64,000 nt of DNA. Source: Callaeas wilsoni. Lineage: Eukaryota; Chordata; Aves; Passeriformes; Callaeidae. The stretch's first letter is position 1. Every line of letters starts with the position of its first letter. Where the stretch lies: positions 19,651-83,650 of the forward strand of contig VWPU01012725.1 of assembly GCA_013398955.1 (NCBI GenBank), given 5' to 3'. Both the position numbers and the translations under genes were made by a program. Under the pieces are notes generated by a model, which was given only the letters and a program-made list of their open reading frames with translations, was not told the DNA's origin and searched no databases. Shown piece by piece: positions 34,403 through 48,620 of the stretch.

Positions 34403-36646
34403 TTTTGACTCTCCATTGGTTTTATTTTTTTCTCGTCAGACTGAGTACACAGCCCCCCACTGTCAGGCACTGGCTACACCTGCCTGTTTCAGATCAGTCC
34501 TGGCAGCCCTGGTCTGTCACCTGAGTTACTATTCTCAGCATTCCTCTATGCAATGTCGCATGGTTTGCTATAAATACCAGGGAAATATCCCTTAAAAGAA
34601 GGGTCCTGTTAATCCCAAATGCAAAGTGACACTCAGGACTGCACTGGCACAATGCCCTGGGCAACAAACATTTGCAAAGCCCGAAGAAAGAAAGAAAAGA
34701 AATCTCTTGTAGGTCGTTTTTGTTGGGAGGGCTGAAAATACTAGAGCTGTGCTCTCCCATTGCCAGGCTGGGGCACGTGCGAGTCTCGTACTCTATAATT
34801 CAAAAATTAATCTGTTGATAAAATGAAAGCTTCTTTATTTAGAGCAAGAACAGCTCCAAGTTCCTCAGGCAGTTGCCAAAAACATTCCCTCCGGTCCTAT
34901 TGCCACCATGTCTGAGCACATCCCAGTCATTACTAAATCTTCACAGTTCCCCAGGGAAGTAGGGACATGCTATATATTAAAAACCATTAGCCCAGCCCCG
35001 CAAACACTTTCCCCAGGGATTGCTTTGGCACTTAGTGCAGAGCTCAGCGAAGGCTAAAAAGGCACCACTGCCTCGAGTAAGGCTGAGCACTTTAGGCAGA
35101 GTTTAAGCAACAAAGTCAAAACCTTTCAAAATTAAAAAAATCCTGTTCAGTGTCTAACTCTGTGACTGCAGTAAGTTTTGTCCTTTGAGACTCCCCTGTT
35201 ATATTCCCAGCTATGCACTGGTCTGCCCCACCTCAGCAGCTGGGTGCCCTTCTCACACCCAGGTGCTCCCAGGTGCCAAAATGAGATTTCCTCCTGCTCT
35301 GGAGGATTCAGCCCCACCCTGAGCAGGCACTGTGGTACCCCCACAGCTGTCCTGGGGTTCCCAGTGGCCTGCAGGATCAGACACCGTGCTGTGACTGTTT
35401 GGCAGCAGCACTCCGACCTCAGCATCTGCTCAGAACACCCTGCAGTATTTTATATTACAGCACAGCATCAAGTCTGCGAGTTAGTGCCTCAGGGGACATG
35501 CCCTGAGGAAGATGAGAAAGAAAAAAATATATAGCTGGGAGTATAATGGAAGGGTGCTACAGCATCAGTCAGTCTTGTGGGCTGCAGTTAAACACCTTCT
35601 TACATCAAATGATACCACAGAAGTCAGATTTTACTCGCAATGGTGCCCTGCACGTGTATGTGCATCCCACAAGCAAGTCCTGAGCAGTTACATGCTGTGC
35701 AAGCAGCCTCGTGTGTGTGCCTTGTCCTGGGAAGCTGAGCAGGAAGCTGAGCAGCAAACTGTGCCCTTTTCTCCCCAGTTTTGAGGAGGCTCTCTGTTCC
35801 CAAGCCTGGGAGCACTCCCGGCTCCTGTTGTGCAGCAGCTCAGTTTGATGCCCACGGGAGCTGTGCCCCAAAGTGACGCCCTCTCCCCAGGCACATCCAC
35901 CCTCTGAGCTGTGTCTCACCAAGAGGTGCAAGGGCACTGCCGCTGTGCTGTGGTGTAGGGCTGTGAATACGCCCTGGATATGCACAAAAACGGCTTCTAA
36001 GAGTCAGACAGGCTTTCAAAAATCCCAAAGGGCTTCTGATTGTCTTCAGCTGCAAGGCTAGAGGAATTAGTCAGGATGGGAAGACACCACAGGGTTGCAT
36101 GCCATGGAGACATGTAAAATATGATCTCAAGATTCCTGTCAGTGTTAATGGAAAAATTAACATTTTCCTGTCGCTGGTAAGGGTCAGCCCATCTGAACTA
36201 AAAGACAAACAGAGAAGAGGAAGTAAACACAAACTTCCCACCAGAGCAGAGCAAACCATCTGGGTTTACACACTGGTCTCCCCTCTGCTCTGGGTTTCTC
36301 TGCTCACTGCGATAAACTTGCAGCAAGGAGAGGCATTGTGCCCCATTTTCACCAAGTCTTCCTCAAATAACAGCTGAGCCCCAGCCTTCCCACAGCAGCA
36401 GATACAAAAGCATTTACCATCCAAAGCGTTTTACAAAATAAATGAGGCCACCACCACCACTCTGCTCCAGCACCAGTCTCCCACACTGGTTATCAGCCCA
36501 TTTGCCACCAGGAGTCACAGCTGCAGATTGCCGAGGTTTAAGTCTGCATTCAAAGTTATTTCTCTGGCACAGGAGCCTGTTAGCAAAACCTTCCTCCCTG
36601 TTTACCAGGCGTACTCCCACAACACCTGGCAGCACTTCCACTTTAC

Positions 36647-36668
36647 CTGTGTGCCTGTGGAAAGCCAT
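36647..36668 (-). CDS. FHL1: FHL1 alternative first coding exon
   Basis: On the minus strand, GACCATGG provides a good Kozak ATG at 36668. It is followed by Met-Ala-Phe-His-Arg-His-Thr and a split Gly, then the donor ACAG|GTAAAG. Joined to 29877 it gives [16 protein letters not shown] ahead of MSERF. Human long FHL1 isoforms begin MASHRHSGPSSYKVGT, 16 residues as here. The 5' end of this exon is not defined; it probably carries its own start site. Confidence 0.82.
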
Positions 36669-36754
36669 GGTCAGCAGCCCAAAGTCACCAGCAGCCCCTC
36701 AGGTAATGGAGTTCAGAGCCTCTGGGCTGATAAGGAGCTGCCTCATTTGATAAC

Positions 36755-36785
36755 ATACATTTAAACGGAGGCTATTAATATGGAC
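36755..36785 (-). promoter_or_regulatory. AT-rich element upstream of the alternative FHL1 exon
   Basis: About 100 bases before the alternative ATG there is CTATTAATAT (36772-36781), which matches nine of ten positions of the MEF2 consensus, next to a TTTAAA motif. Together they could form a muscle promoter for the long isoform. This is motif inference only. Confidence 0.3.
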
Positions 36786-39700
36786 AGGACTCCTACCAGA
36801 TGTCCACTCCCCTCCCCAGAGATCACAACCTTAATCCCCCTTGGAAATTCTTACCATTTTAGGTGATCTGAGGGAGAAGAATAGGATCCTGAGACCTCTA
36901 GGTCTCTGCAGGCAACAGTCAAATACCTGCCCAGCTACTCAGCACCCAAATTAGTCCCAAAGGCAGAATGAACTCATGAACTTGACCCCATGCTGGTACT
37001 ATTTGGCCTTGGCTTTAGAGTGAGATTGTGTCTCGTAACAGTCCTGAGCTAAATTACAGACCCAGCATGAATGCTGCTCTGCCATGGCTGAAGGGAAGAG
37101 GTGGATCACAGCCCTGTGGGGGCCGGAGGGGCTGCAGTCCCAGGAGCCAGCAAGGGGCTGTCTTCTGGTTGTAGGGCCCAGAAAGGATGTGGCTGTACCT
37201 CAGGGGACTCAGTAGACAGCCCACAGAAGTACCAGCACATGCACCCATGAGCGGGTTGGATTTGCTCTCAACATGGAGGTCATGCTGAAGCCTTACTGCC
37301 AGTAAAACTGCCATTCCTGGTCCCTCACCAGCTTTTTCCCTAAGGAAGCTCACAGCATTAACTGTTCGAAGGGAGCAAGTCCCTGAAGAGCAGCACTCAG
37401 ACAGATGGGTGTCACGAGATGGAGCTTCTCTAGCATCTAGCGTGGCTTTAGAGGCACTGGCTCATGCCTCTGTCCTCTTTACTCAGGTGTCCACAAAGCT
37501 GTCAGGAAGATCCCAGCTCCATGGCTCCAGCTGACCTGTTTCCACCCAAGTCACAGCAGGAAGGGAGGGACCTCTGGCTCGGGGTCACTCCTGTGGGGAC
37601 CCCGAAGGCTGCAGCAGCTCCACAGCCCCGCACTCACCCTGGGTTATGCAACTGCTGCCGGCAACGCTCAGGGCTGGGGGCCAGGGACGCCCAGCTGCTA
37701 ATCCTGCCTCCCACTGACGCACTGCACGGCCGTGGGAAAGTCACTGAACCTCCCTGACAGCCACTGGGAAGAGCCAATGTTTATCATTCCTTCCAGGGAG
37801 CCCATCGTGGTGGTGTCTGGCCTCTGAAGAGCAGCCCTGCTACAGCCAGGAACATCTCTGCTTCCTGCTTGCAGAGGGCCCAAGAGCTCCTCAGCCACAC
37901 ACACGTGCACAGTCTCCAGCCTCAGCACTGGGCTGGGTGAGCCCTGGAGCCTCCACACCCATCTTAGCCCCCCAGGCAGCATGTGCACAAGCTCAGCATC
38001 TCACCAGCATCCCGACATCCCCAGGTTTCCAACATGGCCTGGAAAAGGCCACTCTTGACAGCATGCCATTCCAAAAGAGCACAGCATGGATCCACTGGCG
38101 CAGCAGATTGAGGCTGGGAAACGTGCTAAAATACTAATGCACTGAAACACTTTGGCAAGGAAAAACCCAATGTTATTCTGCCCCAGCTCATCTATAAACT
38201 CCAGCAAATTGTTTGCATAATTCAGATGGCAACAGGAACCCTAACAACTGGTATTTTCCTGTTCTAATCTTGCTGCACACAGTGTAATATTTACAGACCT
38301 GAGTTCATTTTTGGCAATGCACGTAGAGGTTGCACCATTAACCATTCTCATTCCTTTCCAGTTCCCTACACAAACCTCTGGCACCCTCCCACCCGGCCGT
38401 CATTTCCTACTTCCCCCAGAATTCCCTGGTATTTCCACTGGACTCCTTTGCTCCCATCGTGAGCGATGGAGCAGGGTCTCTGCGCGGTGCCAGCGGCTGC
38501 CACGTCCCAACTGGAGGTGGCTGCAATCAGCAGCAGTTTGGCAGCTGCAGAGGGGTGTGGAGAGCAGGGATGGACACTTGGACGTCACAACATTTCATGT
38601 CCACAAACACATGTGTTCACAGCACCACAACAGGCTAGGGCTGGAGAAGAGAGGAGAGGGAGAAAGCTTGGCCAAGAACCAGGAGGAAGACCCAGACCTG
38701 CGGAGCTCCCTGGCATGGCTCACTCTGCAAAGCCCCTGCTGATCCGCCAGAGCAGACTTTAATAAAAAGGCCATTTTGTTTGAATTTGTGGCCTCCTGGT
38801 TCAGCAGCAGGAATGGGCTGGGGAACGACCTTACTGCTGCTCTTGGTTTCTTGCCTGGTTTTAGCCAGATAACTTTGGACAATTCCCATTTCCTTCCCAA
38901 GCGCCTCCTCATCCACACAAGCCCAGATGATTAAACGCAGCGGTGGTGCAGGTGCAGCACAAGTACCAAGGAGGGACATCAATGCCCTGTCAAACAAACA
39001 TGCCAGGGAGCAGACACCTCCAGGAAAGAGAGGGTGCCCCAGAATGGAGCTGTGCCAGCCCTGCCTGAGCCCTTGTCTGTGCACCAGGCACCCACAGGTC
39101 CCAGAGGGAAGAGTGCCCCAGATACACAAATACACCAGTGAGTGCACAGCAGGCTTGGGATGTCATGTTTTTAACATTGAACTTGTCCTGTAGGTTTTCC
39201 AGGGAGCTGCCCTGGACACACTGATCCCACCCAGTGGGTCTGACTGCAGAGCAGCATGGCAGGGGCATAGTGTCATCCACTCGGATAAACAAATGATTCA
39301 CGTTGTGATTTCCAGAGTATTTTCTTGCCCTAAGAATCCTGCCAGAAAAGGTCCGGATCTCTCAGCTTGCTCGCACATCCTGCTGTCATTCAACAGGCAG
39401 AAACTCCTAAAGGGAGCTGTTCTAACCCAGGCATTGATGAACTATTAGTCACCATCATCAAAGAAAGCAGCAGTAAATATCAGCAGCAGAGCACCTGTGC
39501 ACCTCCTAAAGTAATGCTGTGCCTCCTGCACATGCTGTTGGCAATGCACGGTGCACCTGCACAGAAGAGCACGCTGCCATTCACCAGGCTCCCCATAAAA
39601 TGAGAGTTTCACATTGCTCCCTACCCTTCCTGTCCTGAGGGCAGATCCATTTTTTTAAATTTAATTTTAAAAGTCTCAAGTTGCACGCATGTGTCCTCCC

Positions 39701-42700
39701 ACAGCAGAGCACTCCTGTCCAACAGATCTCAGTTATAAACTTCCTTGGCTCCTTGAGGCAGAAATAAAACAATGTTTTAAAAATGTTTCTTTGGTTTAAT
39801 AAAAAGACAAAGTTTGCAGGAAGACTACCAGTAAGAGAGTTGAGTTTGAGAGGAGAAAGGACACACATACAGCTCTCTCCAAGGAAAAGCTCTTTGCTCT
39901 TGTGGCTGATCCATCAGACAGACGTAAGAGGCAGCAGTCCCCCATGCCACAGAAACGCTGGACAGGTTTGGCCCCAGGACTGACACTGGGGGCTGATCCA
40001 AGTCTCCAATCACTCAGTATCCAACATGCTTCCTGCTCGCAGCACTGGCAGAAGGCACTGCAGAGCAGTGTTTGCAGATCATCGGGAGAGGACTGCCAGG
40101 GGATGATGGCCCCTGGTCCCCCCAGCCAGAGACCCTGCATGACACAATCACACCTGAATCAGAATGGGAATTTTCCACCTTGTCCTTTCAGAACTAGACA
40201 GTTTCTCTTTGAAGTATCCCAAAAATGCTCCACAAGTCTCAAATCCAGCTCTGTGTACAAGGATGTGCCTCTGCACCCCTAAAGCATCCCACAGGCACCC
40301 ACAGGAACACGAGGCAGAGACAGCTGGGGTGTACCCACACCCAGAGCAAAACCAGCAAGGATGTCACTGCAGTGACAGGGGAATGAACACACCAGGCACC
40401 AGGTGAGCCCCTGGAGTTCTCAGGGAACCAGCTCAGAGGGGACAGTAGAGAGGGAGAGTGGCAAGACATGGCAAAGGCACGATTCTTCCATGCTGAGCCC
40501 CAGCTCACAGCTGGCTCACAGCAGTTGCTGAGCCTTTCAGTGCCAAGGGAAGCCTCTTGGATCAGCTGTGGAGGTAGGGACAGAGGAACTGGGAATAGAT
40601 TTATGAAGCAAATTCAGGGTGGGAAACCTTCAGGAGCTCAGATATAGTGTGAGTTGAAACAAAAGGCGGAAAAGAAGGCAGGGTAAGAAGAGACCAAAAA
40701 AAAGGGATAAGGGCGTAGTAATAGGAAGGAATGGTCAAGGGATAACAGAGCTGGAAATAAAGGCACCTGAAAAAAAGCAAAACCAGGAAGAGACATAAAC
40801 CAAGTTTTTCCCCATCTGCCTCCATCCACAGGCTGGACTGTTTCCAGGACTATTCCCGTGGCAGCTCCAAATTTATTTCCCTGCTGCCATCTGCTCTGTG
40901 GCTCCCCTCCACACACACTCCCGACTGGCACTTCTTCCCATCACCTGTTGCTGACATGGCAGACCTCTCCCTGCTGCTGAGAGCCAAGCGACACTGAGGC
41001 CTGGGGGGAGTGTCTGCACATAAATCAGGAGCTGCTTTGTAGTCCCAAAGCTTTGTTCAGTTCCTCTTCCCCATTCTGGCTATGGCAGTGTGGTGGGATG
41101 CAGGCAACAAACAGCCCCATGGCAGCAGCCCCGGGCTCCAGAGAGGACAGGGGAGAGGAGAGGCTGCAGCAGGTGCTGGGCTGAGCTGGCTTTGAATAAC
41201 CTTCAAAGTAAAGTCCATTTACTTCCATCCCTCCTCCTCTTTCTTGCATTACAGATAAGATGCCAAGGCTCTATCTCCCAGCAGCAAGGATGTTGAGTGT
41301 CTGCTGTAGTCGCAACAGTAAGATTTACACCTTCAGTGCAAACTCAAAAAAAGACAGCCCCAAAGGGCTGAAGATTTTTAAAAAATCTCTTAGAAAGACA
41401 AATGTCTTAGTCTTGAAATGCACTTGCTTAAATGTGAGTCATATTTTTCTTCCCAGCTCTGTCTCCCATGTCCTTCTGCTGTGAGTGTGCAGGCGGTGGA
41501 CTGGGAGGCTCAGCAGGCTGCCCACAACCCCCTTCATGAACTGCAAGATGAAGACCACAGGTCTGAACATGCCCACAAAGGTCATAAAATCCTAAGGGGA
41601 GACAAAGACTTCCTCTGCTCCTCTTGGGAGAAAGATCCACATGTACTGCCAAGATTGGTCTGATTCTGATGCCTTGTAAGAGCACCAGGCGCATAATTGG
41701 GCTAAAAATCTTCAACACTGCATTTACCTCTTCCTCCCCAGCAGCCCTATAACTGGGTCATGCACAGACCCACCCAGCAGTGCTGTGATGCCTCTCAGTC
41801 ACTTCTGCCAGGTGATGTGTCCTGGGAGGAGCCATGGGGCCAACCAGCTGCACCACAACTCAGTTATTCCCCACCTTATTACCCCAAAGCTTCACACTGA
41901 GGACAGTGGAGATATTCAGGGCCATTTTGGCCAAGTTTAGGTCTTTCTTTGTTCACGTTTAGTTGCACTCACGTGCAGGAGGAATGACGAGTGGAGCCAA
42001 ACGTGAGGCAAATATTCACCAGTCACAGCTTTCCCCTCATGGCTTAGCCCTGGCTTCAGAGCTGAGAAAAGTAACTCAAGTCCCTGTCAAATAAATAGCA
42101 CAGTGATCCAGCCAGGCGGCACAGCAGTCTTTCCCAGGACAGATGAGGTGTGAGGAACAGGCACAGCAGTATAATCCCGCCATACCCACACAATAAATGC
42201 TCATGTCAGGGCTTTAACAAGTAGCGAGTGAGCCATCACTGAAATAATATTTCACAGTGTCCATCAGGCTCTCTGCACTTCCAATAGCTCCCACTTCCTT
42301 CTCATGGGCACAGCAGCTGGCTGGGGGATGCTCTGCCCCAGTGAGATTAAACAGCTCACTGTGGAGCTCATGGAAGGAAGTTCAGCTACTAGTTTGCTTC
42401 ACTGCTTGAAAGCTGGGTCATTCCTTGGAAATCTACCCACTAGGAGCCAGAAATCAGCAGCTACCCAGACATCAGCTACAACACACACGTGCTCCAGCGT
42501 CCCCCGACACCCTCCTGTGTTCATGCAACAGGACCTGGCAGCAAGGAAGAGTCACAAGGTGGGTGCTGGGTGCTGCAGACTCTGCCCAAGCTCCTCCTCC
42601 AAAGGCTGGGAATGCTTTCCGTGTGATGTTTCCTAGCAAAATGCCACGTTCCCGGGAAGCTGCTGGGCAGACGGTTCTGCAGACCTCCGTCCTCTGCCCA

Positions 42701-45700
42701 CACAGGACAGTGGCCAAGCCAAATCCCCACACCAGCAGTGCTCTGTGGCACCAAGGAGCCTTGGTGTTTCCCCTTACAGATCTTGATTTTCAGGGGAGGA
42801 GAACAAAGGGCTGTTTGTGGATGGACTGTGATTCTGGCAAAACATTCTCCAGAAATTCAGCACGTGAGAGACACTGAGGATAGAAAGCTTCAGCTCAGGT
42901 GGTCAGAGAAGGGCAAAGCAAAAGCCCTCAGAAAAGGGCTGCCTGGCTAAGGGTGAAGACAGGCCACCTCTTTGATGAGGACGTGCCCTTCCAAGCATTG
43001 GCATGCCGGTTGGGAAGACTCCCTGGCATCCAGCACACCATCAAAGCACTGCCCGAACTTGGCACAGGCCACAGGCCATGCCCTCAGCACTGACTTAGAG
43101 CTGACAGAGCCAGCCCTGGCACATGGTTTCAGCAGGAGAAGCAGCCCAATACCCGGAGCAGGGCAGTCTCCCCAAGCAAGATTAACATTTGGCTGTCTGC
43201 ACCCTCAGTTGTCAGCCAGAGCTGGTGGCTGAAAGGACCAAATCACCCTTGTTATGTGGCCATTTTAAAAATAACCTTTCCCAAAGCCGCACAGTGCATA
43301 ACCCCGTGTCTGTCTCAGCTCCAGGAGCTGAAGGGGATCAGCTTGCAGGGCTGACGGGTATTTTTGGGGACTCTGACTAATTGTCAGGACATATGCTGAG
43401 CATTCTTTACAAGGAAAAACAAAGCTGCAAAGTCTCCTCCAGTGAGGCCTAAGGGGTTGGATTAGTCACAAGAGTTATTTTCATAAACCTCTGCTTTAGG
43501 AAAGTTTGATTTAACTTCCAGCTTCAGATTAAGTGCAGTTTAAAATGGAAGAAGGGGTCAACTTCCTTGCACCATGAAGGCTGAGCCTCATTGCAGCAAC
43601 AAGGGCAGGAGAAGTGGAAACTCTTCATCTTGGAGTGGCTTCAGATTCACAAGTGCTTCTTTGGCACCACATGGAGTATTTTACCCGTTGTGTCCCTCTT
43701 CCTCCCTCCACTCTCAGGCGCTCAGAGGCTCCAGAGCCTTGATGTCCTGCAGCCCAACATGAAGTGCTCCTCAAAGGCCACATCCCCTGAGAGGAGCAGA
43801 GCTCAGCAAGTTCTTGCAATTTTATTTACCATTAAAAAGACTTCTTTCTAAAAGCAACCTGTTTTGAGTGGGTTTCTTTGTTGTAGCTCCTTGCTGCTTC
43901 TCCTCCAAGGGGCCTCTTGCACCAACCTGAGCACCTCAGCAGCCCTTCACTCACGTGCCAGTTTAAGCCAACACTCACCCAGTTCACTTTATGCTTACTA
44001 AGCCAGCAAATAAAGCACCTGTGTGCAACATCTCCACAACACCCTGGGACACACGAGCCAGAGCAGCCCATGTTTCCCCACCACTTTGCTCTCCCTTTCA
44101 GCCCAGAAGATCTTTGGGATGCTTTAAGCCCCACTGCTGTCTCAGCCCATGCTGTTGGCCCATGGCCTTGTTCTTTCCCCTTTCTCTGGCATATATCAAA
44201 CCTGCTCTTCTCATTCAGCAGACACACTGCACCAGAAGCACGCACATCTCAAGATGACAAGAGCTCTCTGAAGTCTCCACCAGTGCTCTCTGTACAATTT
44301 CCCCCTGAGCTGCAGAGCAATTTCCACTGAGGAAAGTGTTGTCAATTCAATTTCTAATAACGGCATTAAAATGTATGAGCCATTTCTCTGGAGTCAGGGA
44401 TAATATTTTCAAAGTGCCTGTGTGATACAGGAATGTAAATCTCATTTTTCATAAAGCGATAAGGATCCCGAGTCTTTCTGGAAATATGTCAGATCAGAGC
44501 TGGGCAAGGACTACACAGGAAAGATTTCCCTGTGGGGTCGGTAGAAAACACAGATTCAAATGTTTAAAAAAGGAACAAATATCTTTAAATCTTTCATCAG
44601 GGTTAGGTTTCAACTTCAGCCAAAACCTGAGAGTCCCAGCCCAGAACAGTTTTCAGAGCCCTGCCCTGGTTTGCGGTATCCCAGCTGAGTGCCATTATCT
44701 GCAGGATAGAGGCTGTTTTGGAGAGGGAGGCAGGGGAATTCTCCTCCCCCAACATACTCCCACTCTAGTTTTTTGGTAACCTAGCAAAATTTGAGTTCCT
44801 TTAGTGTCTTGGAAATGTTAAGGTCAGTAGACTAACACTTGGTAAGAGACAGTTCGGGCCAAAGGAGGGTGGGGAGGGGAGGTTACTGAAACTGCTAAAT
44901 TTATACCTTCATCCCCCTCCTCCACAAGGCCAGGGCATTCAGACCAAGGGAAGGTCTCCTCTCCTCTCCCATGCTCCTCCAAGGGTCTCACAGCAGCTCT
45001 GCATTTCTACCAGTGCTGACTCTTGGAGCAATGGGCAAAGTCTGTGTGTGGGTACATTCATTAAACACAAACTTTGGAATAAGAAAAGTGAGATACTTAG
45101 AAGAGTGTTTGATTTCAAACACAGAAATAAACCAGCTGGAGTTGGTAAGAGTACTTGTGTGTTTGATTAAGCCATCCCCTGCTCTGGGGCTGGATTCAGG
45201 CCCAAAAAATAATTTTGTTTTCTTTTTCAAGTAGCAGAGAGACAATAAATTCAGGGACAATGAGCAACGCAGTCTGCAAAGAGAAACAGCCCTTCTCAGT
45301 GCAATCACTGCAAGCTCTGCAACTACTGCCCACATCCAGCTGTTAGAGGATGGGCTCCATGTGACAGAAAAGTAGTGCTAATTGCACACAAATGCCAGAG
45401 AAAACTGTCAAAAAGCTAAACCTGATGCGAAACAGTGGTTTGCTTTCTTTTAAAACCAGCTTGTGCAACCTCATTGCATGAGAGCCCATAAGCACCACGT
45501 CCCTCTGGGAATGCTGCAGGACTATGGGGAAAGGGTGAGGTTTCCAAATCCTTGAGGGCTTTTCCTGCAATAGCAAGGACTCTGTTGTCCCTTTGGTAAA
45601 GTTATTCCACTTGAGATGAATTCTCAGCTGTGCTGGAAAAAAGCCTGGTAGAAAGCCTTGCCTGTTTTTTCCAGTGCTGAGCAAGGTTAGGCTTGGTCCT

Positions 45701-48605
45701 GGATCTGCAGAGCACAGCAGTGGGTTTAGTCACCCAGAGACAGCCAAAAAGCAAACACACCTTGATATCAAGAAGGTGGAATACAGGGAAGGACACGGGG
45801 AAGACCTACAAGGATGCCTGACCTGCTCCCAAATGTTAACATCCAGCACTGCACCCCACAGAAAGGAGGTGATGCAAAGGAGCATCAGACACCACATGCA
45901 AACAATTCACATCAGAGCAGCAGTGTCTCATCTCCAAAGAGCTGCTGAAAACAGAAGATAAAATGCTCCACGTGGCATCCGTAGATTTTAAAGCTTTTTA
46001 GCATCCTGCCTGGCTCCGTTATGGACAGTTTGGGGTCACACTGGCCGGGGTGCAGGGCTGTGCTGTGCAGCAGGGTCACACAGACTCAACCCCAGCCACT
46101 GGGACAGCCCGGGCACACCAGAGCACTGCCCACCTTGCAGCTATAAAAGGTGAACTCGTGTCTGTCTCACCCAGATCCCACTCAGCTATAAGTCCTCGCA
46201 TGAAAATCACCTTCTTTCAAATGCCAGACTGCTTCAAGAACCAGGCTTTCCCTGAAGCTGATGGCTGAATGCAGTGGTGGCACTGAAAGCTGCCTGTGAT
46301 GCTGAGGGACTTGGTTATGTCACCAAAGCTTTTCCCACATGGCTTCAAAAAGGAGCTGGAAAAAATCCACCCACAGTCCTGGAAGGGACTTACAAGAACA
46401 CATAATTTTACAGATCTCTCATGATTGTAAAATTATAATAAAAGACTTCCAAAATACAAAATACCCCTGCTGAAACTAATCTCTTTTTATAGATGCAACC
46501 TTCATCCCTTGTTTCGGAAAGCTATGAAGTTAATCCAAAAAAAGGATCATGTTTTTTCATCATGTGAGTAGAGTCACAGATCACTTTTCAGGGGCTCAGC
46601 TTTTGTTTGCATTTGTGCTGTTGATAATTGTTCCCTGTTTTCACTCACTGGTAACTATGTCTTAAAAGATTTGCTGAAATCCATCAGTGGGCCTCTGGTA
46701 AGGGGCTCACACATTGCTTCATCAAGACAGCTGCCAGGTGATGTTCTCATGTATTTCTGCACAACTTCACGTGTTTGATAATTCAGCAACGGGGAGCAAA
46801 ACCCAAGCAGAGACCACAGCCACAGCTTTGTCAGCCTCCTCCCTGCAGCACCATGGTGCAGAGGGACAGGCAGTACTTCCTCCTATAGACAGACCTTTTC
46901 AGTTAAAACTTGTATTTCTTCAGAAAATGCGAGTTCATTGAATGAAGTGCATCTGGAAACATCTCTGTCCCAGCAGAGAAAGGTGCAGGATGCTACAGGA
47001 GCCCTGCCTGGGCTGCCAAGAAACCGAGTGCAGCACAGCCTCCTTATCCTGCCTTTCTCGTGGCACCCCACGAGAGCCCCCTCCAACCCCAACCTCCATC
47101 ACCCCAGAAATGACACCTCTGCACCCACAGTGCCTTGGCAGGAGGTGACTCCAAAAGTGCAGTCCTGACCTGCTTAAACTGGGGACACTTCAGGGTGAAA
47201 TAATGCCAGAGTCCAAGTTTCCAAGCTCCTGCCCCAGGTATAGTGCAGAAGAGAGGGTGAGGTTTTTCCAAGCTCTTGCTCCAGCCCCTGGAGCAGCAGC
47301 AGGGAGAGGCTCAGCCTGTCAGTACTCCTGTCGAACCAGCTGCTTGGAACCAACCCTTACCTACAAGTCAAGCACCTCCATTTTCTCCACAATCCTTTCA
47401 CACAGAGAAGTTTCCAGGATAGGGGAGATGGCAGAGAAGACCACCTCTGCAGCATCTAAAGCCACCCCCAAGGCTCTCCAGCCCCCAGTCCCATGAGGAA
47501 TATCATTGCCATACTTCCAGGAATTGTAAAAGCCCTGTCTCAGCAGCCAGCTTCACGCACCATCCCCTGCACGATCTCATTTACAAGGCAAAAGCTGTTT
47601 GGCAAAACAGCTCACACAGCATCCAAATGTCGGTGGAGCAGACAGCATTCCTGGCGCTGGCTCCCTTTCCATCCGGCTGCTCCGGCTCAGGCACCGACGC
47701 TGCTCCAAGGATGAGCTCATCGCTATTTCAGGTTGAATTTGCACTTGGCGATCTCCCTGGTAACCAAAACAAGTTGCTCCTTGGTTTATAAGAGATTTAT
47801 TGGTTGTTTGGTTCAGTGTCTAGTGGAGCACACAGAGACTTCCCCTCGTTACAGCAGCGGCACAGGCTGGGGGAGAGCTGGGAGCGGGAGGTGTTCACAG
47901 CCGTGCTCCGGGACGGGCGGTGTGAGCACTGCAGGGCAGAGGGAAAGCTGCCTTCGGGCTCACCCAGCGGCATGGAACTGAGGAAGGGAGGCGTGAGGCA
48001 CGGCTTTCACTCACACACACCACAGGTGAGCCTGTATGGCAGCCCCCTGCCACCCCAAACAAGCGTTACAGCCTCTCCAGCACATCAGAGTAACCGCAGG
48101 GATGCTGTTTGCAATCCTCTCCAGCCAAAAATCAGCAAATCTTTCCCCAAGCAGGAATGGTGTGTCCCCCATCCACTGCAAGAAACCCATCCCACCACAG
48201 GGACAGGTCCAGAGTCGACGTTTCCACTTTCTCCTATAAATCATTATGGTGATACTGGCATACGAGAGAAGGGACTATTACAGCAAGGTGTGGATGACAT
48301 GTTCTAGCATCCACCAAAGTAAATCCAGACAGAATTTAACAGACTTGCATCCCCACGGGGTGCCCTTGTGCTGCTGAGAGGTGAACATCTGCTGCTCTCC
48401 AATCCTGATCCCATCCTGCCATCCTGGCCCTTTCCAGAGGCAGCACTGAAATATGTTATACATCAAGTGGCATTCGCCTGGCGGGCTGTCCCCTGGGGAA
48501 GCCAGACTGGCTTTCAGTGGGCAGAGCAAGGGTAGACAGGAAACTGGATTTGCATGTGTTGAGTGAAATACGTAGCTCTGTGTGTTTTTAAGGTGACATG
48601 AGACC

Positions 48606-48620
48606 AGAGAGAGAGAGAGA
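48606..48620 (+). repeat. short GA microsatellite
   Basis: An uninterrupted AG run of 15 bases in a GC-rich FHL1 intron. Confidence 0.8.

Larger units (their letters stand above)
29878..36646 (-). other. FHL1: FHL1 intron between alternative first exon and common exon
   Basis: 6.8 kb, clearly more GC-rich than the MAP7D3 introns. It contains one CR1 fragment (30685-30838), a G8A12 run (30382-30401) and a 24-bp duplication (34355-34402). No further exon is supported; the many open frames reflect the GC-rich composition. Confidence 0.55.

Noticed and set aside
36414..36646. Extension of the MAFHRHTG frame beyond the donor
   Set aside because: The GTAAAG donor after the eighth codon and the match to the mammalian isoform show that the continuation is intron.
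46140..46149. Good TATA-box sequence CTATAAAAGG on the plus strand
   Set aside because: No CpG enrichment, exon, donor or conserved frame follows, and it sits inside an FHL1 intron on the opposite strand.
47804..48307. 167-codon plus-strand open frame after a TATA-like TTTATAAG
   Set aside because: No recognisable domain, no splice context and no family similarity; probably chance in moderately GC-rich DNA.
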